Assembly: GCA_025458415.1 (NCBI GenBank)
Contig: JALOSN010000114.1
Span: 1-10,940 of the forward strand
DNA length: 10,940 bases
Source: Hydrogenophaga sp.
GTDB taxonomy: Bacteria > Pseudomonadota > Gammaproteobacteria > Burkholderiales > Burkholderiaceae_C
Reading direction: 5' to 3'
The notes beneath the pieces were generated by a model. The model searched no databases and had not been told where the DNA came from. It worked only from the letters and a program-made list of their open reading frames with translations. Of this stretch, positions 1 through 6,981 are shown in pieces. Position numbers and translations under genes: made by a program. Positions within the stretch are counted from its first letter, which is position 1. Every line of letters begins with the position of its first letter.

Positions 1-477
1 CTGATGGAAGGCCTGTTCTTCTACGTCGGCTTCACGCAGATCCTCGCGCTGGGCCGCCAGAACAAGATGACCGGTGCTGCCGAGCAGTACCAGTACATCC
101 TGCGCGACGAGTCCATGCACTGCAACTTCGGCATCGACCTGATCAATGCGATCAAGCTCGAGAACCCGATGCTGTGGACCCCCGAGTTCAAGGCCGACAT
201 CAAGGCTCTGTTCATCGAGGCCGTCGAACTGGAGTACCGCTACGCCGAGGACACCATGCCCCGTGGCGTGCTGGGCCTCAATGCCTCCATGTTCAAGGGT
301 TACCTGCGCTACATCGCCAACCGGCGGGCCACCCAGATCGGTCTGGAGCCGCTGTTTCCCAACGAGGAGAACCCGTTCCCCTGGATGAGCGAGATGATCG
401 ACCTGAAGAAGGAGCGCAACTTCTTCGAGACCCGAGTCATCGAGTACCAGTCCGGCGGCGCGTTGTCCTGGGACTGA
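1..477 (+). CDS. nrdB: Ribonucleoside-diphosphate reductase subunit beta (class Ia), 3' part
   Basis: This is the C-terminal 158 codons of the small (R2) subunit of class Ia ribonucleotide reductase, which houses the di-iron/tyrosyl radical cofactor used to make dNTPs in the cytoplasm. The start lies before the window, so the ATG at base 4 is an internal Met. The segment holds the last three iron ligands: Glu3 (MEGLFFYVGF), then Glu37 and His40 (RDESMH). The 34-residue spacing from Glu3 to Glu37 equals that between E204 and E238 of the E. coli protein. The tail ends EYQSGGALSWD. Its Tyr matches the position of the radical-transfer Tyr356 of E. coli, and such a tail docks on the alpha subunit. 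The gene ends at TGA 475-477 and is followed by a hairpin terminator. The iron-binding Asp, Glu and His of the N-terminal half are outside the window and cannot be checked. Confidence 0.96.
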   Translation: MMEGLFFYVGFTQILALGRQNKMTGAAEQYQYILRDESMHCNFGIDLINAIKLENPMLWTPEFKADIKALFIEAVELEYRYAEDTMPRGVLGLNASMFKGYLRYIANRRATQIGLEPLFPNEENPFPWMSEMIDLKKERNFFETRVIEYQSGGALSWD

Positions 478-530
478 CCGCCGCACCGGGATCGGCCACA
501 TCTTCCTGCACCATGCGTTCCAACACCAAG

Positions 531-569
531 ACCCTGCATCCGGCGCCTTCGCGTCCGCTGCAGGGTTTT
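531..569 (+). terminator. Probable terminator after nrdB
   Basis: A perfect 8-bp inverted repeat, ACCCTGCA (531-538) and TGCAGGGT (559-566), encloses a 20-base GC-rich loop that can itself pair in part. It runs into TTTT at 566-569. It begins 54 bases after the nrdB stop, which suits a Rho-independent terminator. The T run is short and the loop long, so efficiency is uncertain. Confidence 0.55.
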
Positions 570-590
570 GTCACAGCGTTCAACTTCATG

Positions 591-620
591 CGGTCATCCA
601 TGGATGCATCCATCCGACCG
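591..620. promoter_or_regulatory. Palindromic cluster upstream of the histone-like gene
   Basis: A perfect 14-bp palindrome, ATGGATGCATCCAT, lies at 600-613 and overlaps a second, 10-bp palindrome, ATCCATGGAT, at 596-605. ATCCAT therefore occurs twice in direct orientation, 12 bp apart, with its complement between. The whole is flanked by CGGTC (591-595) and GACCG (616-620), which are complementary. It sits 72-101 bp before the ATG of the H1-like gene. This could be an operator for a dimeric regulator or a hairpin in the leader. No clear sigma-70 hexamers were found around it, and the regulator is unknown. Confidence 0.4.
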
Positions 621-691
621 CAGGGGGCTGAATCACTTCATCGGGCTTGCTCGACCGAAGTGCTCTTTGCAACTTGATCAAGGAGAAAACA

Positions 692-1180
692 ATGGCAACT
701 GCGAAAAAAGCCCCGGCCACGAAGGCCGCTCCGGCGAAGAAGGCCGCTCCGGCCAAGAAAGCCGCCCCGGCGAAGAAGGCCGCTCCGGCCAAGAAAGCCG
801 CTCCGGCGAAGAAAGCCGCTCCGGCGAAGAAGGCCGCTCCGGCCAAGAAAGCCGCTCCGGCGAAGAAGGCTGCTCCGGCCAAGAAAGCCGCTCCGGCGAA
901 GAAGGCCGCTCCGGCCAAGAAGGCCGCTCCGGCGAAGAAGGCCGCTCCGGCCAAGAAAGCCGCTCCGGCGAAGAAGGCCGCTCCGGCCAAGAAAGCCGCC
1001 CCGGCGAAGAAGGCCGCTCCGGCCAAGAAAGCGGCTCCCGCGAAGAAGGCAGCCCCCGCAAAAAAAGCTAAGCCGGCCAAAGCGCCGGCAGCCCCTGCGG
1101 CCCCTGCAGCTCAGACCAAACTGCAGACCAAACTGAATCCCCAGGCAGCCTGGCCGTTTCCCACGTCCAGCAAGCCCTGA
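692..1180 (+). CDS. Lysine/alanine-rich histone H1-like DNA-binding protein
   Basis: A 162-residue, strongly basic, low-complexity protein. After a short head (MATAKKAPATKAA) come 18 perfect PAKKAA hexapeptides, one PAKKAK, an Ala/Pro stretch, and a non-repetitive tail that includes NPQAAWPFP. Such proteins resemble the C-terminal domain of eukaryotic histone H1 and bind DNA without sequence specificity through lysines, compacting the nucleoid. The start at 692 is chosen because AGGAG (681-685) lies 6 bases before the ATG; an in-frame ATG at 647 has no such site. The gene is flanked by terminators on both sides, so it is probably its own transcription unit. The conserved-looking aromatic tail may be functional, but its role is not known to me. 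Family recognition is firm; the physiological role is inferred. Repeat number in such genes may vary between strains. Confidence 0.9.
   Translation: MATAKKAPATKAAPAKKAAPAKKAAPAKKAAPAKKAAPAKKAAPAKKAAPAKKAAPAKKAAPAKKAAPAKKAAPAKKAAPAKKAAPAKKAAPAKKAAPAKKAAPAKKAAPAKKAAPAKKAAPAKKAKPAKAPAAPAAPAAQTKLQTKLNPQAAWPFPTSSKP
731..1072 (+). repeat. Coding tandem array: nineteen 18-bp PAKKAA units
   Basis: There are nineteen contiguous 18-bp units, the last (1055-1072) being degenerate. The second codon alternates GCG/GCC from unit to unit (CCGGCGAAG versus CCGGCCAAG), so the array really repeats every 36 bp. Between the units at 803 and 821 two GCG units follow each other, a one-unit phase slip. The last two units have diverged most (CCC and GCA codons). 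This pattern suggests growth by duplication of 36-bp blocks. The low-complexity array also leaves several other frames open on both strands; these are not genes. Confidence 0.95.
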
Positions 1181-1202
1181 ATTCAGTCCGGTTCCGGCTG
1201 AG

Positions 1203-1232
1203 AAGCCCGGCGCGCAAGCGTCGGGCTTTTTT
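1203..1232 (+). terminator. Rho-independent terminator of the histone-like gene
   Basis: The stem AAGCCCGGCGC (1203-1213) pairs with GCGTCGGGCTT (1218-1228). This gives 11 base pairs with one G-U, closed by a GCAA (GNRA-type) tetraloop, and runs into six T at 1227-1232. It starts 22 bases after the H1-like stop and ends 10 bases before the stop of the convergent kinase gene. On the minus strand the stem is followed only by TTCTC, so it would be weak in that direction. Confidence 0.9.
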
Positions 1233-1242
1233 CATGTCGGCT

Positions 1243-2130
1243 TCACCCGCTGAAACGGTAGTTCTGTCCGCCCCGGCTGGCGATCTTGGCCGCGCCCATG
1301 CGGTTGCCCAGTTCGGCACCATCGCGCAGCGATCCACCGCGGGAAAGGCTGTGCAGCAGGGCCGCCCTGAAGGCGTCACCACACCCCGTCGGGTCCACCA
1401 CCTCGCTGGCAACCACCCCCGGCAGACGCACCCGCTGCCCCCCCTCCCAGACATCACAACCCTGTGCGCCCAGCGTCACCACCAGGCCTCGCACTCGGGT
1501 CGCGATCTGGTCCAGGGAAAGACCGGTGCGTTCGCTCAGCATCTGACCTTCGTAGTCGTTCACGGTCACCCAACTGGCCAGTTCGATGAACTGGTGCAGT
1601 TCGTCGCCGTTGAACATGGGCAGGCCCTGGCCCGGGTCAAACACGAACGGAATGCCTGCCGCGTGCAACTGCCGGGCATGTGACAGCATGGCCTCCCGAC
1701 CGTCCGGCGAGATGATGGCCAGGCCGATGTCATCGCGCATCGGCACCGGGTTTTCGTGGGCCAGGGACATCGCCCCCGGATGAAATGCGGTGATCTGGTT
1801 GTTGTCGCGGTCGGTCATGATCATCGCCTGCGCCGTGTAGCTCTGCGAGGTGGTTCCAATGTGCCGCGTGTCCACGCCCATCGCCTTCAGGCGATCCAGG
1901 TAATCCTGGGCATCGCTGCCCACCATGGCCAGCGGGGCCACCGGTGAACCCAGCTGACGCAGGCCATAGGCAATGTTTCCGGCGCACCCGCCGAACTCCC
2001 GCCGCAGTCCGGGCACCAGGAAGGACACATTGAGGATGTGCAGCTGACTGGGCAGGATCTGCTCGGCGAAGCGCCCTTCGAACCCCATGATGGTGTCAAA
2101 GGCCAGCGAGCCGCAAACAAGAATGGTCAT
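1243..2130 (-). CDS. PfkB-family carbohydrate/nucleoside kinase
   Basis: A 295-residue cytoplasmic kinase of the ribokinase/PfkB family, which transfers the ATP gamma-phosphate to a sugar or nucleoside hydroxyl. The N-terminal half has the substrate-side glycine motif FGGCAGN (46-52) followed by a long helix. The C-terminal half has VTLGAQG (218-224) and the anion-hole/catalytic signature DPTGCGDAF (246-254), whose Asp252 is the expected catalytic base. Length is normal for the family. The GGCAGN form recalls adenosine-kinase-like and unassigned PfkB members, but the substrate cannot be told from sequence. The start MTILVCGSLAFD at 2130 is preferred because the family begins at this beta strand. 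The 46-codon upstream extension would run into the preceding gene. It starts 14 bases after the stop of the DUF3426 gene, so it is probably the last gene of that operon. No strong Shine-Dalgarno is visible. Confidence 0.9.
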   Translation of the reverse strand: MTILVCGSLAFDTIMGFEGRFAEQILPSQLHILNVSFLVPGLRREFGGCAGNIAYGLRQLGSPVAPLAMVGSDAQDYLDRLKAMGVDTRHIGTTSQSYTAQAMIMTDRDNNQITAFHPGAMSLAHENPVPMRDDIGLAIISPDGREAMLSHARQLHAAGIPFVFDPGQGLPMFNGDELHQFIELASWVTVNDYEGQMLSERTGLSLDQIATRVRGLVVTLGAQGCDVWEGGQRVRLPGVVASEVVDPTGCGDAFRAALLHSLSRGGSLRDGAELGNRMGAAKIASRGGQNYRFSG

Positions 2131-2144
2131 GTCGGTCTTTCGGT

Positions 2145-3383
2145 TCAAGGATAGAAAACAAGGGCACGGTAGCCCGCCATCGGCATGCCGTCGGCCAGAT
2201 CGATCGCCAGTCGCAGGTTCACATCGATCGAACCGCGGGCGGGCACCTGGGCAGGCTGTCCAGGCCACTCGGACGGCAGGAACACGCGCCGGGCGATGGT
2301 CTGATCGCGGGTGTCGGTGAGTGTCAGCTCCAGGGCCGGGACGGCCAGGGGAATATCGGACCGGTTTTTCAGCACGATGTCGAACGAGTAGAAATTGCCC
2401 AGCCGCCGAACCAGGGCCGCGCTGTCAATGACGATGTCATCGATGCGCCGCACAGGACCCAGGTCGCAGGCCGGCGGCGCGCACACCAGCCGCAGCACCG
2501 GCTCGAGCTGTGGCTGCCAGGCCATCAGGCGGTGTCGCTCATGAAGGGTCCATTGGGCCAGCAGCGCCAGCGCCAGCGCCATGCACAGCAGGGACAGCAT
2601 GCCCCTGACCCAGGGTTTGCGCCAGAAGGCCTTGCGACGTGCCTGCTGGACAAACTGCGGCACCGGTTCGGGTTCGGGCGATTCCTGCTCCGGCTCCGCT
2701 GCCACCCGGGACTCCCGCGCGGGTGCTGAGGACCCGGTGCTCGTGCGCTCCTGCCGCTCGGCGTGCAGTGGCAGCCCGATGGGCACATCCACCGCATCCA
2801 CCATCGCCGTGTCCGCTGCGCCTGAGGAAGATGCGAACTGCAGCAGCTCGGCACGGAAGTCCTCGGCCACGCCTTGCCGCGGACGCACGGCCCGACCGGG
2901 CTGGGAAGCTTCAGGAGCGGCCGGAGCGGGCGACACCCCCTCCACCTCCACCGCGCCGGCGGGTTTCGTGGCAACCGCTTCATCGCGGGACGGCGGCAAC
3001 ATGGCCCGGCTCAATGCATCGGACACACGGTCCGGCAGCGGCATGGGCTCGGTCGGCCGCACATCCTCCAGCGGGGTGAAGCCCGACAGGGGTTCGCCTG
3101 GCGCCTCGTCATCAAATGGCCATGGGGCGGGCGTCGATGCAGCGGCAACAGGCCGTTCCGCCGCCGGGATGCCACGTGGCAACACCGGTTCCGGTGGCGG
3201 CACCGGGGCCTCGACGGCCGCCGGCGACGGCGCATCGCCGTCTGTCCACTCGTCAAGGTACAGGGTGGCATCGAAGACGTCGGCGCAATGCCCGCATCTC
3301 ACCCAACCGTCCGAGATCTTCAACTGGTCGGGAACGACCTTGAACATCGTTCCACAAGCCGGACAGCGGGTGGTGTAACTCAT
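2145..3383 (-). CDS. Zinc-ribbon (MJ0042-type) and DUF3426 domain membrane protein
   Basis: A 412-residue protein in three parts. Residues 1-40 form an MJ0042-type zinc ribbon with Cys7, Cys10, Cys30 and Cys33 (CPAC...RCGHC) and the typical VFDA end. Residues 41-240 are an acidic, Pro/Ala/Glu-rich linker without recognisable fold. Residues 261-278 (MLSLLCMALALALLAQWT) are a single membrane helix preceded by a basic stretch (RRKAFWRKPWVR), predicting an inner-membrane protein with the zinc ribbon in the cytoplasm. Residues from about 290 to the end match the DUF3426 pattern (SAALVRRL, VLKNRSDIPLAVPALELTLTD, PARGS), a beta-rich domain that would face the periplasm. Function is unknown. It lies 79 bases after prmA and 14 bases before the PfkB kinase, so co-transcription is likely. 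No clear Shine-Dalgarno precedes the ATG. Confidence 0.9.
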   Translation of the reverse strand: MSYTTRCPACGTMFKVVPDQLKISDGWVRCGHCADVFDATLYLDEWTDGDAPSPAAVEAPVPPPEPVLPRGIPAAERPVAAASTPAPWPFDDEAPGEPLSGFTPLEDVRPTEPMPLPDRVSDALSRAMLPPSRDEAVATKPAGAVEVEGVSPAPAAPEASQPGRAVRPRQGVAEDFRAELLQFASSSGAADTAMVDAVDVPIGLPLHAERQERTSTGSSAPARESRVAAEPEQESPEPEPVPQFVQQARRKAFWRKPWVRGMLSLLCMALALALLAQWTLHERHRLMAWQPQLEPVLRLVCAPPACDLGPVRRIDDIVIDSAALVRRLGNFYSFDIVLKNRSDIPLAVPALELTLTDTRDQTIARRVFLPSEWPGQPAQVPARGSIDVNLRLAIDLADGMPMAGYRALVFYP

Positions 3384-3462
3384 GCGCGGATTATTGCAGC
3401 ACCCCGGTGCGGCCCGGACCGCAGCCCCGGCCCAGAAGCATCGGCCGCGCGCGTGCCGGCGT

Positions 3463-4353
3463 TCAGGCTCGCCTGGCGGTCATCAGGACCCAGCCATCCT
3501 GCTCGTCGTGCACGTCCAGGGCCAGCCAGGGCGCATAGGCTTCGCACAACTCCTCGGTCTGGCGGGCCAGAATGCCGGCCAGCACCAGGTGGCCTGACTG
3601 GCCGACGTGCTGGCACAGCAGGGGTGCCAGCACCTTCAAAGGCGTGGCCAGGATATTGGCAAGCACCAGGTCGAAACATCCCGAGGCCAGATCGGGCAAG
3701 CCAGCCTGCAAGGCCACCCCGTTGGTGCTGGCATTGACGCGCGTGGCCTCCACCGCGGCGGGATCGATGTCGACCGCCACGATCTCACGGGCCCCGAAGC
3801 GACCCGCCCCGATGGCCAGGATGCCGGAACCGCAACCGTAGTCGAGCACCCGGCTGCCTGAAGGTGGGTGGCTGGCAATCCAGCGCAGACACATGTGGGT
3901 GGTCGGGTGGGTTCCGGTGCCGAAGGCCAACCCCGGATCCAGGCGGATGACCTCGCGTGCCTGCGCCGGAGGCTCATGCCAGGACGGCACGATCCAGAAG
4001 CTCGGTGTGATCTCGACCGGTGCAAACTGGGATTGCGTCAGACGCACCCAGTCCTGCTCCGCCACCGCCTGCACACCGACCACCGTGCAGCCGTCGAAAA
4101 AATCCTGCAGAGCCAGCAAAGTGGCGGCCTCGCGCGCCGCCGACTCGTCCGGAAACAGGGCCACCACACGGGAACGTTGCCAGCCCTCGCGGGGCGGTGG
4201 CATGCCGGGTTCACCGAACAGGGCGGACTCGGCCGGTGTCATTGCGTCGGCATCTTCCACCGAGACGCTGAGGGCTTCCAGCGCATCCAGTGCCTCACCC
4301 AGCGGTTCGACGGCCGGCTCCGGTGCCAGCATCACCAGTTCATGAAGGGACAT
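3463..4353 (-). CDS. prmA: Ribosomal protein L11 methyltransferase
   Basis: A 296-residue SAM-dependent methyltransferase that trimethylates amino groups of ribosomal protein L11; E. coli PrmA is 293 residues. The N-terminal substrate-recognition domain (about 1-115) is divergent, as is usual. The catalytic domain contains DPGLAFGTGTHPTT (139-152), the SAM-binding loop DYGCGSGIL (171-179), the acidic ribose contact VDIDP (194-198) and LANIL (231-235), all standard for PrmA. The start at 4353 gives the family's normal N-terminus (MSLHELVML); the reading frame continues upstream only into accC. The gap from the accC stop is 23 bases. The accC-prmA order is common in proteobacteria and supports one operon. 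No defect is seen. Confidence 0.96.
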   Translation of the reverse strand: MSLHELVMLAPEPAVEPLGEALDALEALSVSVEDADAMTPAESALFGEPGMPPPREGWQRSRVVALFPDESAAREAATLLALQDFFDGCTVVGVQAVAEQDWVRLTQSQFAPVEITPSFWIVPSWHEPPAQAREVIRLDPGLAFGTGTHPTTHMCLRWIASHPPSGSRVLDYGCGSGILAIGAGRFGAREIVAVDIDPAAVEATRVNASTNGVALQAGLPDLASGCFDLVLANILATPLKVLAPLLCQHVGQSGHLVLAGILARQTEELCEAYAPWLALDVHDEQDGWVLMTARRA

Positions 4354-4376
4354 GGCGCCTGAAGCTTGCTGTGCGC

Positions 4377-5726
4377 TCAGCGCACGTGGTTGGACAGCCA
4401 CTCTTCCAGGTAGTGGATGTTGGTTCCGCCGGTCATGAAGCTGGCATCGACCATGAGTTCCCGGTGCAGGGGGATGTTGGTCTTGATGCCTTCGACCACC
4501 GTTTCGGCCAGGGCCGTTCGCATGCGCGCCAGGGCCTGTTCGCGGGTATCCCCGTGAACGATGATCTTGCCGATCATCGAGTCGTAGTTCGGCGGCACGA
4601 AGTAATTGGTGTAGACGTGCGAATCCACCCGAACACCCGGTCCTCCCGGCGCATGCCAGGTGGTGATGCGGCCGGGTGACGGGGTGAACTTGTAGGGATC
4701 CTCGGCGTTGACACGGCACTCGATGGCGTGCCCGCGCAGCTGGATCTGGCGCTGGGTGAAGGGCAGCTTTTCACCGGCGGCCACCGCGATCTGGGTCCGC
4801 ACGATATCAATGCCGGTGATCAGCTCCGTCACCGGATGCTCCACCTGCACCCGGGTGTTCATCTCGATGAAATAGAACTCTCCGTTTTCGTACAGGAACT
4901 CGAAGGTGCCGGCGCCACGGTAACCGATCTTCTTGCAGGCCGCGGCGCAGCGGTCGCCGATCTTTTCGATCAGGCGCCGTGCAATACCCGGAGCCGGTGC
5001 CTCCTCGATCACCTTCTGGTGGCGGCGCTGCATGGAGCAGTCCCTCTCGCCCAGGTAGACCGCATTGCGGTGTGTGTCGGCCAGCACCTGGATCTCGATG
5101 TGCCGGGGGTTCTGGAGAAACTTCTCCATGTAGACCTCCGGGTTGCCGAAAGCCGCACCCGCCTCCGCCTTGGTGGTCTGCACGGCGTGGATGAGCGCCG
5201 CCTCGGTGTGCACCACCCGCATGCCGCGCCCGCCACCGCCGCCAGCGGCCTTGATGATGACGGGGTAGCCGACGCTCTTGGCGATGCGCTTGATCTGGGC
5301 CGGATCGTCGGGCAGGGCACCATCCGAACCGGGAACGCAAGGCACGCCGGCGCGGATCATGGCCTGCTTGGCGGACACCTTGTCCCCCATCAGGCGGATC
5401 GACTCGGGGGTGGGCCCAATGAAAGTGAAACCGCTTTTCTCGACACGTTCGGCGAAGTCGGCGTTTTCGGACAGGAAACCGTAGCCCGGGTGAATCGCCT
5501 CGGCATCGGTGACTTCGGCGGCCGAAATGATGGCCGGCATGTTGAGGTAGCTCTGGCCACTGGGCGCAGGGCCGATGCAGACCGCCTCATCGGCCAGCCG
5601 GACGTACTTGGCGTCGCGATCGGCCTCCGAGTACACCATCACGGCCTTGATGCCCATCTCACGACAGGCACGCTGCACGCGCAGGGCGATTTCTCCGCGG
5701 TTGGCTATCAGGATCTTCTTGAACAT
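4377..5726 (-). CDS. accC: Acetyl-CoA carboxylase, biotin carboxylase subunit
   Basis: A 449-residue ATP-grasp enzyme, exactly the length of E. coli AccC. It carboxylates the biotin on BCCP using ATP and bicarbonate, the first half-reaction of acetyl-CoA carboxylase. The N-terminal domain begins MFKKILIANRGEIALR. The ATP-grasp domain has the flexible glycine loop AAGGGGGRGM (160-169). Catalytic and ligand residues fall at E. coli numbering: Lys116, Lys159, His209, Lys238, Glu276, Glu288, Asn290, Arg292, Glu296 and Arg338. The C-terminal domain is complete. The start at 5726 is set by homology; 42 upstream in-frame codons have no family counterpart. It follows accB by 148 bases, longer than usual for accBC, and precedes prmA by 23 bases. 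This gene is intact although its partner accB is not. Confidence 0.98.
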   Translation of the reverse strand: MFKKILIANRGEIALRVQRACREMGIKAVMVYSEADRDAKYVRLADEAVCIGPAPSGQSYLNMPAIISAAEVTDAEAIHPGYGFLSENADFAERVEKSGFTFIGPTPESIRLMGDKVSAKQAMIRAGVPCVPGSDGALPDDPAQIKRIAKSVGYPVIIKAAGGGGGRGMRVVHTEAALIHAVQTTKAEAGAAFGNPEVYMEKFLQNPRHIEIQVLADTHRNAVYLGERDCSMQRRHQKVIEEAPAPGIARRLIEKIGDRCAAACKKIGYRGAGTFEFLYENGEFYFIEMNTRVQVEHPVTELITGIDIVRTQIAVAAGEKLPFTQRQIQLRGHAIECRVNAEDPYKFTPSPGRITTWHAPGGPGVRVDSHVYTNYFVPPNYDSMIGKIIVHGDTREQALARMRTALAETVVEGIKTNIPLHRELMVDASFMTGGTNIHYLEEWLSNHVR

Positions 5727-5804
5727 GGCGATTCCGGCTCGGGTGCACGGGTCGGACCGGCCCCGGCGAGTGGGTGTTGGGAGGGAATGATGGCCCGGGC
5801 AGAC

Positions 5805-5821
5805 ACATCCGCACAGGATGT
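5805..5821 (-). other. Small hairpin in the accB-accC gap
   Basis: ACATCC (5805-5810) and GGATGT (5816-5821) form a perfect 6-bp stem with a 5-base loop. It lies in the 148-base non-coding stretch between accB and accC. No T run follows on the minus strand, so it is not a terminator. It could affect mRNA stability or accC translation, or be chance. Nothing else recognisable lies in this gap. Confidence 0.25.
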
Positions 5822-5874
5822 CCGGCAGCCCCACGGGACTGCGCAAACGCAAGCAGGGTCTGCGGGCCTTGTGC

Positions 5875-6211
5875 TCACTCGATCACGAACAGCGGCTGGC
5901 CATATTCGACCGCCTGGCCATTCTCGACCAGGATCTGCATCACGGTACCGGACTTGTCGGCCTCGATCTCGTTGAGGATCTTCATGGCCTCGACGATGCA
6001 GATGGTCTCGCCTTCCTTGATCGTGTCGCCGATCTCGACGAAGGCCTTGGCGGGCGGGCGCCGGCGCCATCGCATAGGTCACAGGCGCTGCGACTCCGAC
6101 GGGTGCGCTCTTGACGATGCGCACCTTGCCTTCGGCTTCGGTGATTTCCAGTTCGGACACGTTCGACTCGGACACGAGGTCGATCAGTGTTTTCAGTTTT
6201 CTCAAATCCAT
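5875..6211 (-). pseudogene. accB: Biotin carboxyl carrier protein, internal out-of-frame deletion
   Basis: This reads as the acetyl-CoA carboxylase carrier protein in two pieces lying in different frames. The first frame starts at ATG 6211, with GGAG at 6217-6220 spaced 5 bases. It gives MDLRKLKTLIDLVSESNVSE through about residue 53 (APVTYAMAPAPA) and then becomes nonsense. The second frame, from about 6051, gives 58 residues from AKAFVEIG to the normal end PLFVIE and TGA at 5875. It includes EAMK with the biotinylated Lys at 5980-5982. E. coli BCCP is 156 residues and its matching C-terminal part is also exactly 58. About 45 residues are therefore missing: most of the Ala/Pro linker and the universally conserved SPMVGTFYR segment. 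The junction lies in the GC-only run 6051-6068. As AccB is essential and both halves are otherwise well conserved, an assembly or sequencing collapse is at least as likely as a true mutation. Confidence 0.88.
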
Positions 6212-6337
6212 GCCATCTCCAACGAACATCGGTCAAGTTGGCGCAACTTCGTCGAAATTCTTGTGAACCTTCTCTCGCCAACCCCAAAAGGGTCACGAAG
6301 TGTACACGAAGCGGGGGCCGGGTGGCTCAACCTGAAC

Positions 6338-6363
6338 GACCGGGTGTCGGATGACCCCCGGCC
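6338..6363 (-). other. Hairpin between the tlpA-like gene and accB
   Basis: On the minus strand GGCCGGGGGTC and GACACCCGGTC pair around a 4-base loop, giving 11 positions with one G-T wobble and one mismatch. It lies 55-80 bases after the TlpA-like stop. No T run follows in the minus direction, so intrinsic termination is doubtful. The 206-base gap 6212-6417 presumably also holds the accB promoter. A TACACT sequence is present near 6300 on the minus strand, but no -35 at proper spacing could be found. Confidence 0.35.
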
Positions 6364-6417
6364 CTGCATGGATGAATTTATCGACCGATACCGACACTTG
6401 AGAGACGGATCGGCACA

Positions 6418-6981
6418 TCAGCCAAGTGAGGCCCACTGGCGCAGGTCGGACTCGCTGACCTTGCCAATCTTGCGGTGGAGCACCGCACCGTCACGTCCGA
6501 AGACCACGGTGAATGGCAGACCACCACTGACATTGCCCAGTGACTTGCTCAGTTCGGTACCCGCCAGACCCGCCATGCCGACCGGAAAGCGCAGCGGCAG
6601 GCGCTGGGTGAATTCGCGCACGGCCGATGGCCGGTCGACAGCCAGCCCGAACACCTGCCAACCCCGGGGCTCATGCTCGGCATGGAAGGCATTGAGCAGG
6701 GGCAGCTCTTCGACACAGGGGGGGCACCAGGTGGCCCAGAAATTCACCAGCAAGGGGCGCCCCTGCCAGTCGGCCACCGCCAGTTCGCGCCCTTCCGGAT
6801 CGGGAAAGCGCCCGCCCCAGAAGGCAGCCTCGGCTCCGGAGAGCACCGGCCCCGGCCGGTAGCGCCACCAGGCCAGCCCGGCGCCGGCCGCGGCAGCAGC
6901 CAGGGCCACCCCGGCCGTCCAGATACGGCGCCGCCCTACCCCGGCCGGGGCGCGGCTGTCTTGAGAAATGTCAGTACTCAC
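6418..6981 (-). CDS. TlpA/ResA-like membrane-anchored thiol-disulfide protein
   Basis: A 187-residue thioredoxin-fold protein. The N-terminus has a basic patch (GRRR, 16-19) followed by a hydrophobic helix (about 20-39), which predicts a membrane anchor with the rest in the periplasm. The redox centre WCPPC is at 85-89 (NFWATWCPPC), and the cis-Pro loop is GGLPFTVVF. Proteins of this type reduce disulfides on exported apoproteins, often in cytochrome c maturation or copper handling; the target here is unknown. The start is GTG at 6981: GTGA shares 4 bases with the TGA of the upstream 206-aa gene, a typical translational-coupling overlap. No good Shine-Dalgarno is seen. Residues 40-60 lack a clear fold. 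Assignment to the family is firm; a specific name such as TlpA or ResA is not provable. Confidence 0.9.
   Translation of the reverse strand: MSTDISQDSRAPAGVGRRRIWTAGVALAAAAAGAGLAWWRYRPGPVLSGAEAAFWGGRFPDPEGRELAVADWQGRPLLVNFWATWCPPCVEELPLLNAFHAEHEPRGWQVFGLAVDRPSAVREFTQRLPLRFPVGMAGLAGTELSKSLGNVSGGLPFTVVFGRDGAVLHRKIGKVSESDLRQWASLG

Noticed and set aside
731..1054. CRISPR-like regular array
   Set aside because: The units are contiguous 18-bp coding repeats without spacers and encode a known type of low-complexity protein.
586..1080. Open minus-strand frame of 164 residues (AGAAFF/AGAAFL repeats) and two other open frames across the array
   Set aside because: These are the necessary complements and frame shifts of the 18-bp PAKKAA array. 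The plus frame has a Shine-Dalgarno, a non-repetitive tail and a terminator; the others have none.
4728..5975. Plus-strand open frame of 415 codons opposite accC/accB
   Set aside because: GC-rich shadow of a fully conserved accC. It has no ribosome-binding site or recognisable protein pattern.
6212..6417. Remnant of aroQ, often found before accB in related bacteria
   Set aside because: The 206 bases contain no frame or motif resembling type II dehydroquinase in either strand, only a hairpin and probable promoter sequence.
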